A stretch of DNA of 64,000 nucleotides from Shewanella electrica (lineage in GTDB: Bacteria; Pseudomonadota; Gammaproteobacteria; Enterobacterales; Shewanellaceae): positions 30,574 to 94,573 of the forward strand of contig NZ_JAKOGG010000015.1 of NCBI RefSeq assembly GCF_022321485.1, given 5' to 3'. The stretch's first letter is position 1. Each line of letters begins with the position of its first letter. Position numbers and translations under genes: made by a program. The notes under the pieces are model-generated. The model did not search any database. It was not told the origin of the DNA and saw nothing but the letters and a program-made list of their open reading frames with translations. Positions 36,374-47,750 of this stretch are shown here, one piece after another.

Positions 36374-38392
36374 TTAATGCAACTTATTATGGTGTGCCGC
36401 TAACGCTGTTAAGGTGTCAATCAAGCGCGTTTCCTGTTCAATAGCCACAATCTGTGAATGAATTTGATCAGCCTTAGCCACGTCTTGCTCCGCCATTTGC
36501 GAGGCTTGTTGAGACGCACTCGACAAACTCGTCAATTCGATACTCAGCTGTTGTGAATCTTTTTCAATGACGGATAGCACGTCGTTAATACTATCAATCG
36601 CACCGGCAATGCCTTTAATCGAATTCGACACGCTATCAATGGTGTCACCTGTTTCCTTCACACTGGTTTGAGTCCGTTGAGATAAGGCGCGCACTTCATC
36701 AGCCACTACCGCGAAGCCTCGGCCAGCTTCGCCCGCACGAGCGGCTTCAATCGCCGCATTCAGCGCCAGTAAGTTAGTCTGTTCAGCGATACCACTGATC
36801 GATTGAATGATATTCACGATCTTATCGGCGCTACTGCGCAGTTGCACCATGCCTTCCGTTAAACTCTGGCGTTGGGTTTGTTGCTGAGCAATTTGCTGCA
36901 TGAACAGGGTAAACTGCTCCGCCAATTCGACTTGGCGACTGGCGGATTCGCCGGATTGTGATGCGATAAACTTCAGCTGTTCTGTCGATGTTTGTAGCAG
37001 CGGATAGATCTTAGCCATCTGCTCGATAAGATTGACCTGTAGACCGTTGATGCGCTCAAGGCTCATTAATCGCGTCGTGGTGTGATAACCGGTGAACGAT
37101 GCCAAATAAAACGGGTAGTTATCGGCGTACTCATCATGGAATTGGCTGCCCTTAGCAACGGCAAAAAATGCCACGGCGGTAACGGTCTGGTTTTGATGCA
37201 GCCCCAAAAACTCGCCAAAGGTGGAGAACCCCGATATACACACGCCGCCAAAGGCATCAACCTTGGCTAAGCTTTGGCTGTTGTTTAGTCGCCGCAGAAT
37301 GCAGTCATTAGCAATCATTGCGACCGGTTTCCCCGGCTTGCCTTGCATAAATTTACGGAAATCATCCGCCGTGGATTGCGCAAAGTCTTTAGCTTTTACT
37401 AGCAGTAACTTCTCGCCAAAGGCCATATCACTGAAGAAAGTGATACTGCCATCGTTGTTGATGGTGGCTACCGAACGAATAAAAATATTGCCTTCTATCT
37501 CAATGCCAAACGAATGGCTGTTGAGCCGTTCCGCCAGTTGGGCGCTGCTGCAATTGAAGTGACGGGTGAGGGCTTCTACTGGAGTGACTACCTCCATGTT
37601 GCGGTCCAGCACGCTGTGTAACGTACGGGTCAATGGATCAAACTTGGCGACATCAAAGCCGGTACCTGTTGTTTGGAAGTTATGGCTTTTCATAATACCA
37701 AAGCGATATTCCGGGGCTATTTTACAGAAACAGATAAGCGCTTTATTGGCGAGCACTTCGCCATCTAACGCGATATCCGCTGCTTTGAAGTCGAGTTTGC
37801 CGCCTGCGCTGCCGCCAATGAAATAGCATGGAAAACGGCGAATGCGGTATAACGCTTGGGTGAAAAAATCCTCGCTGGCGGTGAGTCCGTCAAAGTAGGT
37901 AAGGGCGAGGGTGCTTTTGCTGCCAATGTCAAAAGGGACCTGAATGCGCTTCAGCTCACTGGCAATCTTTTCTACGCGCTGTGCGGGTGTCAATGTGGCT
38001 TGACCACGGCGAATATCATCACTAAACAACGGTACTGTATGCATTGATAACTCGGTCATGATGGCTTTAGAGAAAGCATGTATCACCACGCTGTCCCAAC
38101 TGCTTGGCGTATCGTGGTACAACTGCTGACTACCGCCGAGTTCCCCTGCGGTCATCACCGAAATGATATGTTCGGCCCAAGGCATCGCTTGCTTGAGTTT
38201 CTGGTTTACGTTAGCGAAATTACAGTGGGGCGAGATAAATGCCATGACGAGTGCGGTGCCAGCCTGAAAACGACAATCTTGTAGATTGGACTCATTGATG
38301 GCATTACTCGACAGCGTCTTACTGAGTGACACTGCCAGAGTTTGTTGGTTTTGTTGTTGAGAAGATGATGCGTTTTTTCTCGAAAAAAACAT
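36374..38392 (-). CDS. Soluble methyl-accepting chemotaxis protein with FIST sensor domain
   Basis: The 672-residue protein has no membrane segment or signal peptide. FIST_N (about 45-245) and FIST_C (about 255-400) domains, thought to bind small ligands such as amino acids, come first. A helical linker follows, then an MCP signalling domain with the invariant hairpin [32 protein letters not shown] (written here only as family reference; key residues near 540-575). It should signal through CheA/CheW from the cytoplasm. The C-terminal end is short, with no CheR-binding pentapeptide visible. Its stop codon directly abuts the last repeat unit of the 49-bp array. Confidence 0.88.
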   Translation of the reverse strand: MFFSRKNASSSQQQNQQTLAVSLSKTLSSNAINESNLQDCRFQAGTALVMAFISPHCNFANVNQKLKQAMPWAEHIISVMTAGELGGSQQLYHDTPSSWDSVVIHAFSKAIMTELSMHTVPLFSDDIRRGQATLTPAQRVEKIASELKRIQVPFDIGSKSTLALTYFDGLTASEDFFTQALYRIRRFPCYFIGGSAGGKLDFKAADIALDGEVLANKALICFCKIAPEYRFGIMKSHNFQTTGTGFDVAKFDPLTRTLHSVLDRNMEVVTPVEALTRHFNCSSAQLAERLNSHSFGIEIEGNIFIRSVATINNDGSITFFSDMAFGEKLLLVKAKDFAQSTADDFRKFMQGKPGKPVAMIANDCILRRLNNSQSLAKVDAFGGVCISGFSTFGEFLGLHQNQTVTAVAFFAVAKGSQFHDEYADNYPFYLASFTGYHTTTRLMSLERINGLQVNLIEQMAKIYPLLQTSTEQLKFIASQSGESASRQVELAEQFTLFMQQIAQQQTQRQSLTEGMVQLRSSADKIVNIIQSISGIAEQTNLLALNAAIEAARAGEAGRGFAVVADEVRALSQRTQTSVKETGDTIDSVSNSIKGIAGAIDSINDVLSVIEKDSQQLSIELTSLSSASQQASQMAEQDVAKADQIHSQIVAIEQETRLIDTLTALAAHHNKLH

Positions 38393-38539
38393 AGCAATTG
38401 ACCTCGACCGAAAGGCGTAAATAACCCGTTAGGTTGCAATACCTCATTGAAACAATGGGAAATAACCGCCTTATGACTATAGTCTTGCAGCTTTAAAAAG
38501 GCATCATTTAGGGCCGATTTTCCCCTATCAACTTTAGTG

Positions 38540-39433
38540 TTACTCCAAAATACTTAGCTGGCTGTTTTTCAGGCCTTCGGCAAGGTGAGTGAGTAATGTA
38601 CTCACCTTCGGAGACAGATGGCGGTTCTGTGGGTATAACCCCCAAACGCCTTCGGGCAGGCAGCGATAGCTCGTTAGCACCTCCACTAATCGTCCCTGTT
38701 TTAGGTCTTGATTGACATAGTAATCAGGTAGTTGGATCAACCCCAGTCCTTTGCGTGCCCCATCCAGTAACCCAATCCCTGAATTACATTGATAGTTGCC
38801 GGTGACTTTAATCTGTCGCTCTGCACCAGCATCATTAATACGCCAGTAAGGGTTATTGCCAGTTAGACAGTTGTGCAATGTCAATTCCGATAACGTGTGC
38901 GGTGCCCCGTAATGCGCCAGATAACTGGGACTCGCACAAATGAAGTTGCGCCGACTGGATAAGCGTTTAGCAATGAAACTGGAGTCGTCCAACTTACCAA
39001 GACGCACTGCCAGATCGATACCGCTTTCTACCAAATCAAGGGTCTTGTTGCTCAGCACAATATCCAATCGTAACTTAGGGTAGAGCAGTTGAAAGTCGTT
39101 AATTAACGGCACGATGAATTGCTCGCCATAGGTCACCGGGGCGGTAACACGCAGCAGGCCTTGTGGCTCACTTTGCATCGTGCCTAAGGCGCGTTCTGCT
39201 TCTTCTATACCATCTTGTAAGGCGCGGCAGTGACGATAATACAACTCACCTTCATTGGTTAGACTAACCTTGCGTGTGGTACGGTAGAAAAGTTTGCAGT
39301 TAAGGCGTTGCTCCAAAGTGGCAATTTGACGACTCACTTGGGCCGCCGAAATGCCCAGACGGCTGGCGGCACCAGTAAAACTTTGTAGCTCAGCGACCGC
39401 GATAAACTCGGGTAACCCGTTCCAAGGATTCAT
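38540..39433 (-). CDS. LysR-family transcriptional regulator, probable regulator of adhC-fghA
   Basis: The 297-residue protein has an N-terminal winged helix-turn-helix (FTGAASRLGISAAQVSRQIATLEQRL, key residues about 18-43) and a periplasmic-binding-like effector domain, the standard LysR plan. It is divergent from the formaldehyde dehydrogenase gene, with a 103-nt gap that contains a perfect 7-bp inverted repeat at operator-like spacing. Similar regulators adjacent to class III alcohol dehydrogenase genes are common in Shewanella and Pseudomonas. Control of adhC-fghA and of itself is inferred from position. Confidence 0.87.
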   Translation of the reverse strand: MNPWNGLPEFIAVAELQSFTGAASRLGISAAQVSRQIATLEQRLNCKLFYRTTRKVSLTNEGELYYRHCRALQDGIEEAERALGTMQSEPQGLLRVTAPVTYGEQFIVPLINDFQLLYPKLRLDIVLSNKTLDLVESGIDLAVRLGKLDDSSFIAKRLSSRRNFICASPSYLAHYGAPHTLSELTLHNCLTGNNPYWRINDAGAERQIKVTGNYQCNSGIGLLDGARKGLGLIQLPDYYVNQDLKQGRLVEVLTSYRCLPEGVWGLYPQNRHLSPKVSTLLTHLAEGLKNSQLSILE

Positions 39434-39473
39434 TATTACATCTAGGTAAAAGTGTATTTAGTGAAAAGTAGAT

Positions 39474-39507
39474 TATCACCTGTGAGTAAATAATTAAAAT
39501 ACTCACG
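39474..39507. promoter_or_regulatory. LysR operator candidate upstream of adhC
   Basis: GTGAGTA (39483-39489) and TACTCAC (39501-39507) form a perfect inverted repeat with an 11-nt AT-rich spacer. A third half site, TCAC (39477-39480), forms a TCAC-N2-GTGA palindrome with the left arm. The site lies 30-60 nt before the adhC start and 40-75 nt before the LysR start. Confidence 0.65.
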
Positions 39508-39515
39508 AACTCTAA

Positions 39516-40661
<1,146 letters not shown>

Positions 40662-40676
40662 TTAGGATTTCTGATA

Positions 40677-41507
40677 ATGGAAAATATCAGTAGCAACAAG
40701 ATGTTTGGTGGTTGGCACAAGCAATATACGCATCACTCCAATGTGCTCAATTGCGACATGCGTTTTGCAATTTTCTTGCCACCACAAGCCAACGATAAAC
40801 CCGTGCCTGTGCTGTATTGGTTATCGGGGCTGACGTGTACCGACGAAAACTTTATGCAGAAGGCGGGGGCACAGCGTGTAGCTGCCGAACTGGGTATGGC
40901 GATTGTATGCCCAGACACCAGCCCACGTGGTGAAGGCGTGCCTGATGATGCTGATGGTGCTTATGATTTTGGTTTAGGCGCGGGCTTTTATGTCAATGCC
41001 AAGGCCAACCCATGGGCAAAACATTATCAGATGTACGACTATGTCGTTGATGAGCTACCAAAGCTGATTGCGCAGCACTTTCCGGTGACGGATAAAAAGG
41101 CGATTGCAGGACATTCAATGGGCGGCCATGGTGCATTAACCATTGCACTGAAAAACCCTGGCATGTTTGTTAGCGCCTCAGCTTTCGCACCGATTTGTCA
41201 TCCAACCCAATGCCCGTGGGGGCAAAAAGCCTTCACTGGCTATCTGGGCTTAGATCGCGAATTGTGGAAGCAGTACGACACTGTTGAACTGATTAAGGCT
41301 GGCGCGGAACCTTTACCGATGAAAGTCGATCAAGGTGAAGCTGATAACTTTTTGGCGGAGCAGTTAATGCCAGAGAGTTTGGTGGCGGTGGCTGAGCAGA
41401 TGAATCTGCCGCTGGACTATCAAAGCCATCCTGGTTATGACCACAGTTACTTCTTTATCGCCAGTTTTATTGAGGAGCATCTACGCTTCCACCGGCAGTA
41501 TCTGTAA
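40677..41507 (+). CDS. fghA: S-formylglutathione hydrolase
   Basis: The 276-residue alpha/beta-hydrolase (esterase D family) releases formate and glutathione from S-formylglutathione. The nucleophile is Ser147 in GHSMGGHGAL, and the oxyanion region is LSGLTCTDENF. The catalytic acid and His lie in the C-terminal part (YDHSYFFIASFIEEHLRFH). It forms an operon with adhC (15 nt gap), ending in a strong terminator. The two genes complete glutathione-dependent formaldehyde detoxification. Confidence 0.96.
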   Translation: MENISSNKMFGGWHKQYTHHSNVLNCDMRFAIFLPPQANDKPVPVLYWLSGLTCTDENFMQKAGAQRVAAELGMAIVCPDTSPRGEGVPDDADGAYDFGLGAGFYVNAKANPWAKHYQMYDYVVDELPKLIAQHFPVTDKKAIAGHSMGGHGALTIALKNPGMFVSASAFAPICHPTQCPWGQKAFTGYLGLDRELWKQYDTVELIKAGAEPLPMKVDQGEADNFLAEQLMPESLVAVAEQMNLPLDYQSHPGYDHSYFFIASFIEEHLRFHRQYL

Positions 41508-41516
41508 TAACGACAT

Positions 41517-41545
41517 AAAAATGCCCCTCGCGAGGGGCATTTTTT
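41517..41545. terminator. Bidirectional terminator (fghA / crbR-like gene)
   Basis: AAAAATGCCCCTCG and CGAGGGGCATTTTTT form a near-perfect self-complementary hairpin with T-runs on both strands, between convergent genes. Confidence 0.92.
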
Positions 41546-41562
41546 AACACAGTTAAGTCACG

Positions 41563-42225
41563 TTAAATTTCAACTTTATCCATATCAAGTTGTTGCAGGG
41601 CAATTACCGCTTGGGTGCGATTACGCACACCTAGCTTTCTAAAAATTGCGGTAGCGTGAGCTTTAATAGTGGCTTCTGATACACCCAAATCATAAGCAAT
41701 TTGCTTATTGAGCATACCTTCAGCAAACATTTGCAAAACCTTATATTGCTGAGGGGTCAATTCAGATAATTTACCCGCGACTTTTTCGGAAATGCCTTCA
41801 TCATCAATATCAATAAGTTCTACACCTTCAGGCAACCAGATGTCCCCCAATAACACATCGTTAATGGCTGCTGAGAATGTTTCCATTGATGCAGACTTAG
41901 GAATAAATCCAGCGCTGCCGTAATGGATAGCTTTACTAATAGTGGTGCTGTCTTCGTGTGCTGAAATTACGATGACTGGTAATTCAGGAAAATGCGAGCG
42001 CAAATGGATTAAAGTTGAGTAACCGTGGGAGCCAGGCATTTGCAGATCAAGTAAAACGAGATCACATCCTTGTCCAGCACCTTCGAGTAACTGTTGTAGT
42101 GCTTCTGCACTATCTGCCTCAAACCATTCAGTATTGGCAAATGCAGGGGTCAACGCTTGACGCAGTGCATTTCTAAATAGTGGATGGTCATCAGCAATAA
42201 TAATTTTTAAGTTTTCTGGCTTCAT
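41563..42225 (-). CDS. crbR: LuxR-type response regulator, CrbR-like
   Basis: The 220-residue protein has a receiver domain (ADDHPLFRNAL opening, phospho-acceptor Asp60 in VLLDLQMPG, KSAS switch) and a NarL/LuxR helix-turn-helix (LTPQQYKVLQMFAEGMLNK and SEATIKAHATAIFRKLGV segments). The sequence style, including the FIPKSA segment and the acidic inter-domain linker, resembles CrbR, the partner of CrbS that activates acs. It has no kinase gene beside it, so the CrbS at 27.2 kb is a reasonable partner. The symbol is provisional; other orphan NarL-type regulators look similar. Confidence 0.65.
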   Translation of the reverse strand: MKPENLKIIIADDHPLFRNALRQALTPAFANTEWFEADSAEALQQLLEGAGQGCDLVLLDLQMPGSHGYSTLIHLRSHFPELPVIVISAHEDSTTISKAIHYGSAGFIPKSASMETFSAAINDVLLGDIWLPEGVELIDIDDEGISEKVAGKLSELTPQQYKVLQMFAEGMLNKQIAYDLGVSEATIKAHATAIFRKLGVRNRTQAVIALQQLDMDKVEI

Positions 42226-42302
42226 GGCATTTATCGTATGTTGTTCTGCTCATTGAAGGGACTCCAATGTAACAGAAAAATGCTGAGTTATCCTATTGCT
42301 TT

Positions 42303-42330
42303 TCGGGCGTTTTGTACATCTTTCGCCCGA
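42303..42330. repeat. Inverted repeat upstream of the crbR-like gene
   Basis: TCGGGCG (42303-42309) and CGCCCGA (42324-42330) form a 7-bp stem with a 14-nt loop and no T-tract, in the gap between the thioesterase stop and the crbR-like start. It could be a weak terminator or an operator. Confidence 0.45.
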
Positions 42331-42383
42331 CACACAGTAAGACTTTAGTCGAGATTCATCTGCAATAAAAGCCATTTAGTAAA

Positions 42384-42866
42384 TTAATTAAGCGTAGGTA
42401 ACTCAAACAGATTGTCAGTTAACACCTTTGTTGGCTTTCTGTCTTTATCGACTGCGACCATAGTGAATACACCACGAATAGCATGTTCACGATGATCTTG
42501 ATTCATATCTTCCACGTAGATGTTCACTTCAACTTTCATTGAGGTATTACCCACATAGATTACGCGTGCAATCAATTCTGCCATAGTGCCAGCTGGGATC
42601 GGTTTTTTGAAATCAATTTTATCAGAACTGACAGTTACGGTAGGTTTACGACAAAAACGTGTGGCGGCGATAAAGGCGGTTTCATCCATCCAAGCCAATG
42701 CTTCGCCACCAAATAAGGTGTTGTGGTTATTAAGAATGGCTGGGAATACCGCTTTAATAACGCGAGACTCTGACATATCCATACGTTGGCGAATAACGTC
42801 TTCGCGGTGTAATTCGAGCGAATCTACGCTATTGCTTGCTGCATTAATGGTGCTGCTATCCAACAT
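42384..42866 (-). CDS. Acyl-CoA thioesterase (hotdog fold, YciA/BACH group)
   Basis: The 160-residue single-hotdog protein has the family signature NHNTLFGGEALAWMDETAFI, in which Asn and Asp are the catalytic pair of YciA-type acyl-CoA hydrolases. The downstream VSSDKIDFKKPIPAG segment is also typical. It hydrolyses medium or long acyl-CoA to the free acid and CoA. A GTG at 42911 would extend it by 15 residues, but AAGGA lies 8 nt before ATG 42866, and the upstream stretch looks like a promoter (TAGTATTAT). It is monocistronic. Confidence 0.85.
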   Translation of the reverse strand: MLDSSTINAASNSVDSLELHREDVIRQRMDMSESRVIKAVFPAILNNHNTLFGGEALAWMDETAFIAATRFCRKPTVTVSSDKIDFKKPIPAGTMAELIARVIYVGNTSMKVEVNIYVEDMNQDHREHAIRGVFTMVAVDKDRKPTKVLTDNLFELPTLN

Positions 42867-43018
42867 TTGTGAATCCTTGCTATGGGAGAAGTAAACTGTG
42901 ATTTTGGTCACTATAATACTAAAGTGTTATAGCGGATAACATCGCTGAATTAATGCAAAAAAGTATCGTTATTTAGTGATAAATATGCAGCTTATGGTTG
43001 AATTGCTTTATTAGTAAT

Positions 43019-43045
43019 ACAAAAGGCAGCATATTATGCTGCCTT
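43019..43045 (-). terminator. Rho-independent terminator of the DAHP synthase gene
   Basis: AAGGCAGCAT (43023-43032) and ATGCTGCCTT (43036-43045) form a perfect 10-bp stem with a 3-nt loop. On the minus strand a short T-run follows (CCTTTTG). It lies 33 nt past the gene's stop. Confidence 0.7.
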
Positions 43046-43077
43046 GGTGGTTTATTGTATGACAAGTCGCGCGCAAA

Positions 43078-44136
43078 TTAGTTGTGTTGCATCCGCGCTC
43101 TTGATGCGGCGGCCAACTTGCGTAGCAGTTGTTCCGACTCTTCCCAGTTAATGCAAGCGTCGGTAATACTCTTGCCATATTCAAGCGCTTGGCCGGGGAT
43201 CACTTGTTGATTGCCTTCTTCGATAAAACTTTCAATCATTACCCCAGCAATGTCCATGGAGCCGGTCGCCATCTGTTGCATCACATCGTCTGCCACAACT
43301 AATTGGTTACGGTGTTTTTTCTGGCTGTTGCCATGACTGAAATCGATCACGATACCCGATTGAATGCCGACGCCTTTCAGATATTCTTTCGCCGCCGTGA
43401 CATGTTCTTGCTGATAATTAGGCGTTTTACCGCCGCGTAAAATCACATGGCCGTAGGGATTACCGTGAGTGCGATAAACCGACATCACCCCATTTTTATC
43501 TGGCGAATAGAAAATGTGAGATACCCGTGAAGCGCGAACGGCGTCAACGGCGATGTTGATGTTGCCGTCCGTACCGTTTTTGAACCCCACCGGGCAAGAA
43601 AGTGCTGAGGCCATTTCGCGGTGAATTTGGCTTTCGGTGGTGCGCGCACCAATCGCGCCCCAAGTGATCAAATCAGCGATGTACTGGCCGTTGACCATAT
43701 CGAGAAATTCCGTCGCAATGGGCAACTTGAGTTCAGTGATTTGTTGCAACAGTTGTCGCGCTAGGCGTAAGCCTTTATTCGGGCTGAAGCTGCCATCTAA
43801 ATCAGGATCAGAAATCAGCCCCTTCCAGCCAACAATGGTGCGTGGCTTTTCAAAATACACCCGCATCACAATGCAGAGATCATCTTTTAGCTCTTGGTGC
43901 AACTGAGTTAGGCGTTTGGCGTAATCTAATGCCGCTTCGGTGTCGTGAATCGAACACGGGCCGATGATCACCAGCAGACGCTTATCGCTACCATCAATAA
44001 TGGCTTCAACTTCACGGCGTTGTTGCACTAGATAATCGGCCGCCGCTTGTGTCAGTGGATATTCTGCGGATAGCTGTGCAGGCGTAATAACATTACACAG
44101 CAGATCGGAACGAAGTTCGTCAGTTTTTATGGTCAT
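43078..44136 (-). CDS. 3-deoxy-7-phosphoheptulonate synthase (type I, AroFGH family)
   Basis: The protein of about 352 residues condenses erythrose 4-phosphate and phosphoenolpyruvate, the first step of the shikimate pathway. Family segments are VIIGPCSIHD (metal-binding Cys), MRVYFEKPRT, GARTTESQIHRE, PVGFKNGTDG, ILRGGK and GKSITDACINWE. It shares features with AroG (EFLDM, GKSITDACI) and with AroH (DFSHGNSQKKHRNQL), so I cannot tell which aromatic amino acid inhibits it. The frame is open to 44214; Met at 44136 best matches the family N-terminus, but the ribosome site is weak and 44163 is possible. Confidence 0.9.
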   Translation of the reverse strand: MTIKTDELRSDLLCNVITPAQLSAEYPLTQAAADYLVQQRREVEAIIDGSDKRLLVIIGPCSIHDTEAALDYAKRLTQLHQELKDDLCIVMRVYFEKPRTIVGWKGLISDPDLDGSFSPNKGLRLARQLLQQITELKLPIATEFLDMVNGQYIADLITWGAIGARTTESQIHREMASALSCPVGFKNGTDGNINIAVDAVRASRVSHIFYSPDKNGVMSVYRTHGNPYGHVILRGGKTPNYQQEHVTAAKEYLKGVGIQSGIVIDFSHGNSQKKHRNQLVVADDVMQQMATGSMDIAGVMIESFIEEGNQQVIPGQALEYGKSITDACINWEESEQLLRKLAAASRARMQHN

Positions 44137-44345
44137 TAGCGGGTTACTACCAGATTTATACATGAGGGGGAACATCAATAACGGCTGATTATAACGAATA
44201 GCACCGTGTTGCACAGTGAAAAATCAATCTAGAAATTCTATCGTCATAATGCAGAACAATCAGCTGCTGAAAAATTATTCAGCAGCTGTGCAACAGAAAT
44301 AACTGCTTTAAAAGCCCACGTTGGGTTCGAGGTGGAACTCGCTCG

Positions 44346-45158
44346 CTAAAACATATGTCTGTCTAAGCCGGCCACATCCAGAATTTTGGTGGCAATCTCT
44401 TCTACCGATTGATGGGTAGTGTCTATATAAGGGATACGCTCTTTCTTAAATAACATCTCTACTTCTTTAACCTCCAACCGACATTGGCGCAGTGACGCGT
44501 AACGGCTGTTTTCGAGGCGGTTCTGGCGAATTTCATGTAAGCGCACTGGGTCGATGGTTAAGCCAAACAGTTTCTGTTTATTACGCTTCAGCGAATCTGG
44601 CAGCTTGAGGTTATCCATATCCTCCTGAATAAACGGATAGTTGGCGGCCTTAACACCAAATTGCATAGACAGATACAGGCTGGAAGGTGTTTTACCGCAG
44701 CGTGATACGCCCACCAAAATAATATCGGCTTTGTCTAAATGTTTTAGCGTTTGTCCATCGTCGTTTTCGAGGGCGAAGTTCACCGCGTCAATCCGATTAT
44801 CGTAACCGCGATTGAGCATGCTGTGGGTGCGGTGCATGGTCGGCATCGCTTGCACCCCGAGTTGCTGTTCAAGCGGCGCAACAAAGGTGTTCAAAAAGTC
44901 ATAATCGAGCCCTTCGCTGGAATAAATGATGTCGCGAATGTCGGGTTTGACGATGGAATGGAACACCAACGGCCGCTGACCTGTGGTAATAAAACTATCA
45001 TTTATTTGTTTCTTTACAGCTTCCGCGCGCGCGGTTGTTTCAACGAAAGGAATGGTAACTGAATCAAATTTAAGCGGAAATTGCGATAAAACCGCATGGC
45101 CAAACACCTCAGCAGTAATGGCTGTTCCATCAGAAATATAGAAAACTTTCGGTGTCAT
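44346..45158 (-). CDS. ppsR: PpsR: PEP synthase regulatory kinase/pyrophosphorylase
   Basis: The 270-residue DUF299 protein is bifunctional: an ADP-dependent kinase that inactivates PEP synthase on a threonine next to its catalytic His, and a Pi-dependent pyrophosphorylase that reverses this. The P-loop GVSRCGKT is at 150-157, and the opening [13 protein letters not shown] is characteristic. ATG 45158 follows AGG at 5-6 nt; the frame continues upstream but without family similarity. It is divergent from its target gene ppsA, an arrangement common in gammaproteobacteria. Confidence 0.95.
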   Translation of the reverse strand: MTPKVFYISDGTAITAEVFGHAVLSQFPLKFDSVTIPFVETTARAEAVKKQINDSFITTGQRPLVFHSIVKPDIRDIIYSSEGLDYDFLNTFVAPLEQQLGVQAMPTMHRTHSMLNRGYDNRIDAVNFALENDDGQTLKHLDKADIILVGVSRCGKTPSSLYLSMQFGVKAANYPFIQEDMDNLKLPDSLKRNKQKLFGLTIDPVRLHEIRQNRLENSRYASLRQCRLEVKEVEMLFKKERIPYIDTTHQSVEEIATKILDVAGLDRHMF

Positions 45159-45167
45159 AATGACCTC

Positions 45168-45187
45168 TTGTAGTAAAAAAATTACAA
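45168..45187. promoter_or_regulatory. HexR-like palindrome between ppsR and ppsA
   Basis: The imperfect palindrome TTGTAGTAAAAAAATTACAA has half sites TTGTAGT and ATTACAA (one mismatch). It resembles the TGTAAT/ATTACA half sites of HexR, a central-carbon regulator in Shewanella, but the spacer is longer than I remember for that motif. Confidence 0.3.
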
Positions 45188-45200
45188 ATAAAATTATGCA

Positions 45201-45229
45201 TTTACGCTCATATTGGTGAAGTGTAAAAT
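45201..45229 (+). promoter_or_regulatory. Candidate ppsA promoter
   Basis: TTTACG (45201-45206) and TAAAAT (45224-45229) are spaced by 17 nt, about 55 nt upstream of the ppsA start. A GGCC-flanked hairpin (45235-45254) would lie in the 5' untranslated region. Confidence 0.45.
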
Positions 45230-45283
45230 GCCTTGGCCCCCTTTTGAAAGGGCCACTCAAAATAAACTTGCGGAGATAGAACT

Positions 45284-47653
45284 GTGCAGCAATATGTACT
45301 CTGGTATCAGGAATTAGGCATGGACGATGTCAGCAAGGTGGGCGGTAAAAACGCTTCCCTTGGTGAGATGATTAGTAACCTGGCCAACGCCGGTGTTCAA
45401 GTACCCGGTGGCTTTGCGACAACAGCTTACGCGTTTAACGAATTTTTAGAGCAAAGCGGCGTCAACCAGAAGATATATGAGATCCTCGACACATTGGATG
45501 TGGACGATGTCAATGAACTGGCAAAAGTAGGTGCACAAATCAGATCGTGGATTATCGACACGCCATTCCAACCTGACCTCGAAGCCGCTATTCATCAAGC
45601 TTATGACCAACTGTCTCAGCAAACAACCGACGCATCTTTTGCCGTGCGTTCTTCTGCAACTGCAGAAGATATGCCCGATGCGTCCTTTGCTGGTCAGCAA
45701 GAAACCTTCTTGAACGTCAAAGGTTATGATGCGGTATTGGTAGCAATCAAACACGTATTTGCCTCATTGTTTAACGACCGCGCGATCTCTTATCGCGTGC
45801 ACCAAGGCTATGATCACCGCGGTGTGGCGCTGTCCGCTGGCGTGCAACGTATGGTGCGTTCAGACAAAGCCGCGTCAGGCGTGATGTTCACTATTGATAC
45901 AGAGTCGGGTAACGACGATGTGGTGTTCGTGACGTCCGCTTACGGTTTGGGTGAGATGGTCGTGCAGGGCGCCGTTAACCCAGACGAATTCTATGTACAT
46001 AAGCCAACATTGAAGGCGGGCAAGAAAGCTGTTGTGCGCCGCAACATTGGCAGCAAGTTGATTCAGATGGTGTACTCCGACGACCAATCTCACGGCAAGC
46101 AAGTAAAAATTGAAGACGTTGAATCCGCAAAACGTCGTCAATTCTCTATCTCTGACGCCGAAGTGATGGCATTAGCCGAGCAAGCGTTGATCATTGAAAA
46201 ACACTACGGCCGTCCAATGGACATCGAATGGGCCAAAGATGGTAACGACGGCAAGCTGTACATTGTACAAGCTCGTCCTGAAACTGTGCGCTCTCGCGAA
46301 GACGTGCAAACCATTGAGCGCTATCACCTGAAAGAGCGCGGTGAAGTGATTGCTGAAGGCCGCGCAATCGGGCATAAAATCGGTGCGGGTACTGCCAAAG
46401 TGCTCAAATCACTCGACGAAATGGACAAGATCCAACCGGGTGACGTGTTGGTAACTGACATGACTGACCCAGATTGGGAACCGATCATGAAACGCGCGAG
46501 CGCGATTGTCACTAACCGTGGCGGCCGTACTTGTCACGCAGCGATTATTGCGCGTGAATTAGGTGTGCCAGCAGTGGTAGGTTGTGGTGATGTGACTGAC
46601 CGCATTCAGAATGGGCAAGAAGTGACCGTATCTTGCGCTGAAGGCGACACTGGCTTCATCTACCAAAACCAATTGGCGTTCGACATGGTGTCTAGCCGCG
46701 TCGATTCCATGCCAGATCTGCCAATGAAGATCATGATGAACGTGGGTAACCCAGATCGCGCTTTTGACTTCGCGCGTTTGCCGAGTGCGGGTGTTGGTCT
46801 AGCCCGTCTTGAATTCATCATCAACCGCATGATCGGTATTCACCCGAAAGCCTTGCTGGAGTTTGATAAGCAAGATGACGCGCTGAAAGCCGAAATTACT
46901 GAGATGATTGCTGGCTATGAATCACCAGTGGAATACTACATTGAGCGTTTGGTTGAGGGTATCGCCTCTATCGCCGCCGCGTTCCATCCGAAGAAAGTGA
47001 TCGTGCGTATGTCGGACTTCAAGTCAAACGAATACGCTAACTTGGTTGGTGGCGACCTGTACGAGCCCGACGAAGAAAACCCAATGCTTGGCTTCCGTGG
47101 CGCGAGCCGTTATGTGTCTGAATCGTTCCGTGATTGCTTCGCGTTAGAGTGTGAAGCGATTAAACGTGTGCGTAATGACATGGGGCTGACCAACGTTGAA
47201 GTGATGATCCCATTCGTTCGTACCTTGGAAGAAGGTCGTAAAACTATCGAGTTGCTGAAAGAACAGGGCTTGGAACGTGGTAAAGACGGTCTGCGCGTCA
47301 TTATGATGTGTGAAGTGCCATCGAATGCCTTGTTGGCCGACGAGTTCCTCGAAATCTTCGACGGCTTCTCTATCGGTTCTAACGACTTGACTCAGCTATC
47401 GCTCGGCTTAGACCGTGACAGCGGTATCATCAGCCACCTGTTTGATGAGCGCAATGCGGCAGTGAAAAAACTGCTGGCGATGGCGATTCAAGCCTGTAAG
47501 AAGAAAGGCGCTTACGTGGGCATCTGCGGTCAAGGCCCTTCAGACCATGCTGATTTTGCGGCTTGGTTGGTGGAGCAGGGCATCGATACGGTATCGCTTA
47601 ACCCTGATACTGTGATTGATACTTGGCTGTATTTAGCTGAAGCCAATAGCTAA
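45284..47653 (+). CDS. ppsA: Phosphoenolpyruvate synthase
   Basis: The 789-residue enzyme makes PEP from pyruvate and ATP for gluconeogenesis. The ATP-grasp domain is N-terminal ([20 protein letters not shown] region), and the swivelling phosphohistidine domain has [13 protein letters not shown] with His418, next to the regulatory Thr416 targeted by PpsR. The C-terminal TIM barrel carries the PEP-site Cys in [12 protein letters not shown] 45284 has GGAG 8 nt upstream. It is divergent from ppsR and ends with a strong terminator. Length matches E. coli PpsA (792). Confidence 0.97.
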   Translation: MQQYVLWYQELGMDDVSKVGGKNASLGEMISNLANAGVQVPGGFATTAYAFNEFLEQSGVNQKIYEILDTLDVDDVNELAKVGAQIRSWIIDTPFQPDLEAAIHQAYDQLSQQTTDASFAVRSSATAEDMPDASFAGQQETFLNVKGYDAVLVAIKHVFASLFNDRAISYRVHQGYDHRGVALSAGVQRMVRSDKAASGVMFTIDTESGNDDVVFVTSAYGLGEMVVQGAVNPDEFYVHKPTLKAGKKAVVRRNIGSKLIQMVYSDDQSHGKQVKIEDVESAKRRQFSISDAEVMALAEQALIIEKHYGRPMDIEWAKDGNDGKLYIVQARPETVRSREDVQTIERYHLKERGEVIAEGRAIGHKIGAGTAKVLKSLDEMDKIQPGDVLVTDMTDPDWEPIMKRASAIVTNRGGRTCHAAIIARELGVPAVVGCGDVTDRIQNGQEVTVSCAEGDTGFIYQNQLAFDMVSSRVDSMPDLPMKIMMNVGNPDRAFDFARLPSAGVGLARLEFIINRMIGIHPKALLEFDKQDDALKAEITEMIAGYESPVEYYIERLVEGIASIAAAFHPKKVIVRMSDFKSNEYANLVGGDLYEPDEENPMLGFRGASRYVSESFRDCFALECEAIKRVRNDMGLTNVEVMIPFVRTLEEGRKTIELLKEQGLERGKDGLRVIMMCEVPSNALLADEFLEIFDGFSIGSNDLTQLSLGLDRDSGIISHLFDERNAAVKKLLAMAIQACKKKGAYVGICGQGPSDHADFAAWLVEQGIDTVSLNPDTVIDTWLYLAEANS

Positions 47654-47677
47654 GATTCACAATATTAATAGCTTGTT

Positions 47678-47708
47678 AAAAGAAGCCACTTTTTAGTGGC
47701 TTCTTTTT
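47678..47708 (+). terminator. Rho-independent terminator of ppsA
   Basis: AAAAGAAGCCACT and AGTGGCTTCTTTTT form a long stem with a T loop and a T-tail, 25 nt after the ppsA stop. Confidence 0.93.
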
Positions 47709-47750
47709 GTTTATAATGGCGCCAAAACGGAATTATAAAGTGAGACGTGC

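Noticed and set aside
35856-36444. Overlapping open frames on both strands across the tandem array
   Set aside because: They come from a stop-poor repeat unit whose period is not a multiple of three; they lack ribosome sites, and all frames give permuted versions of the same peptide.
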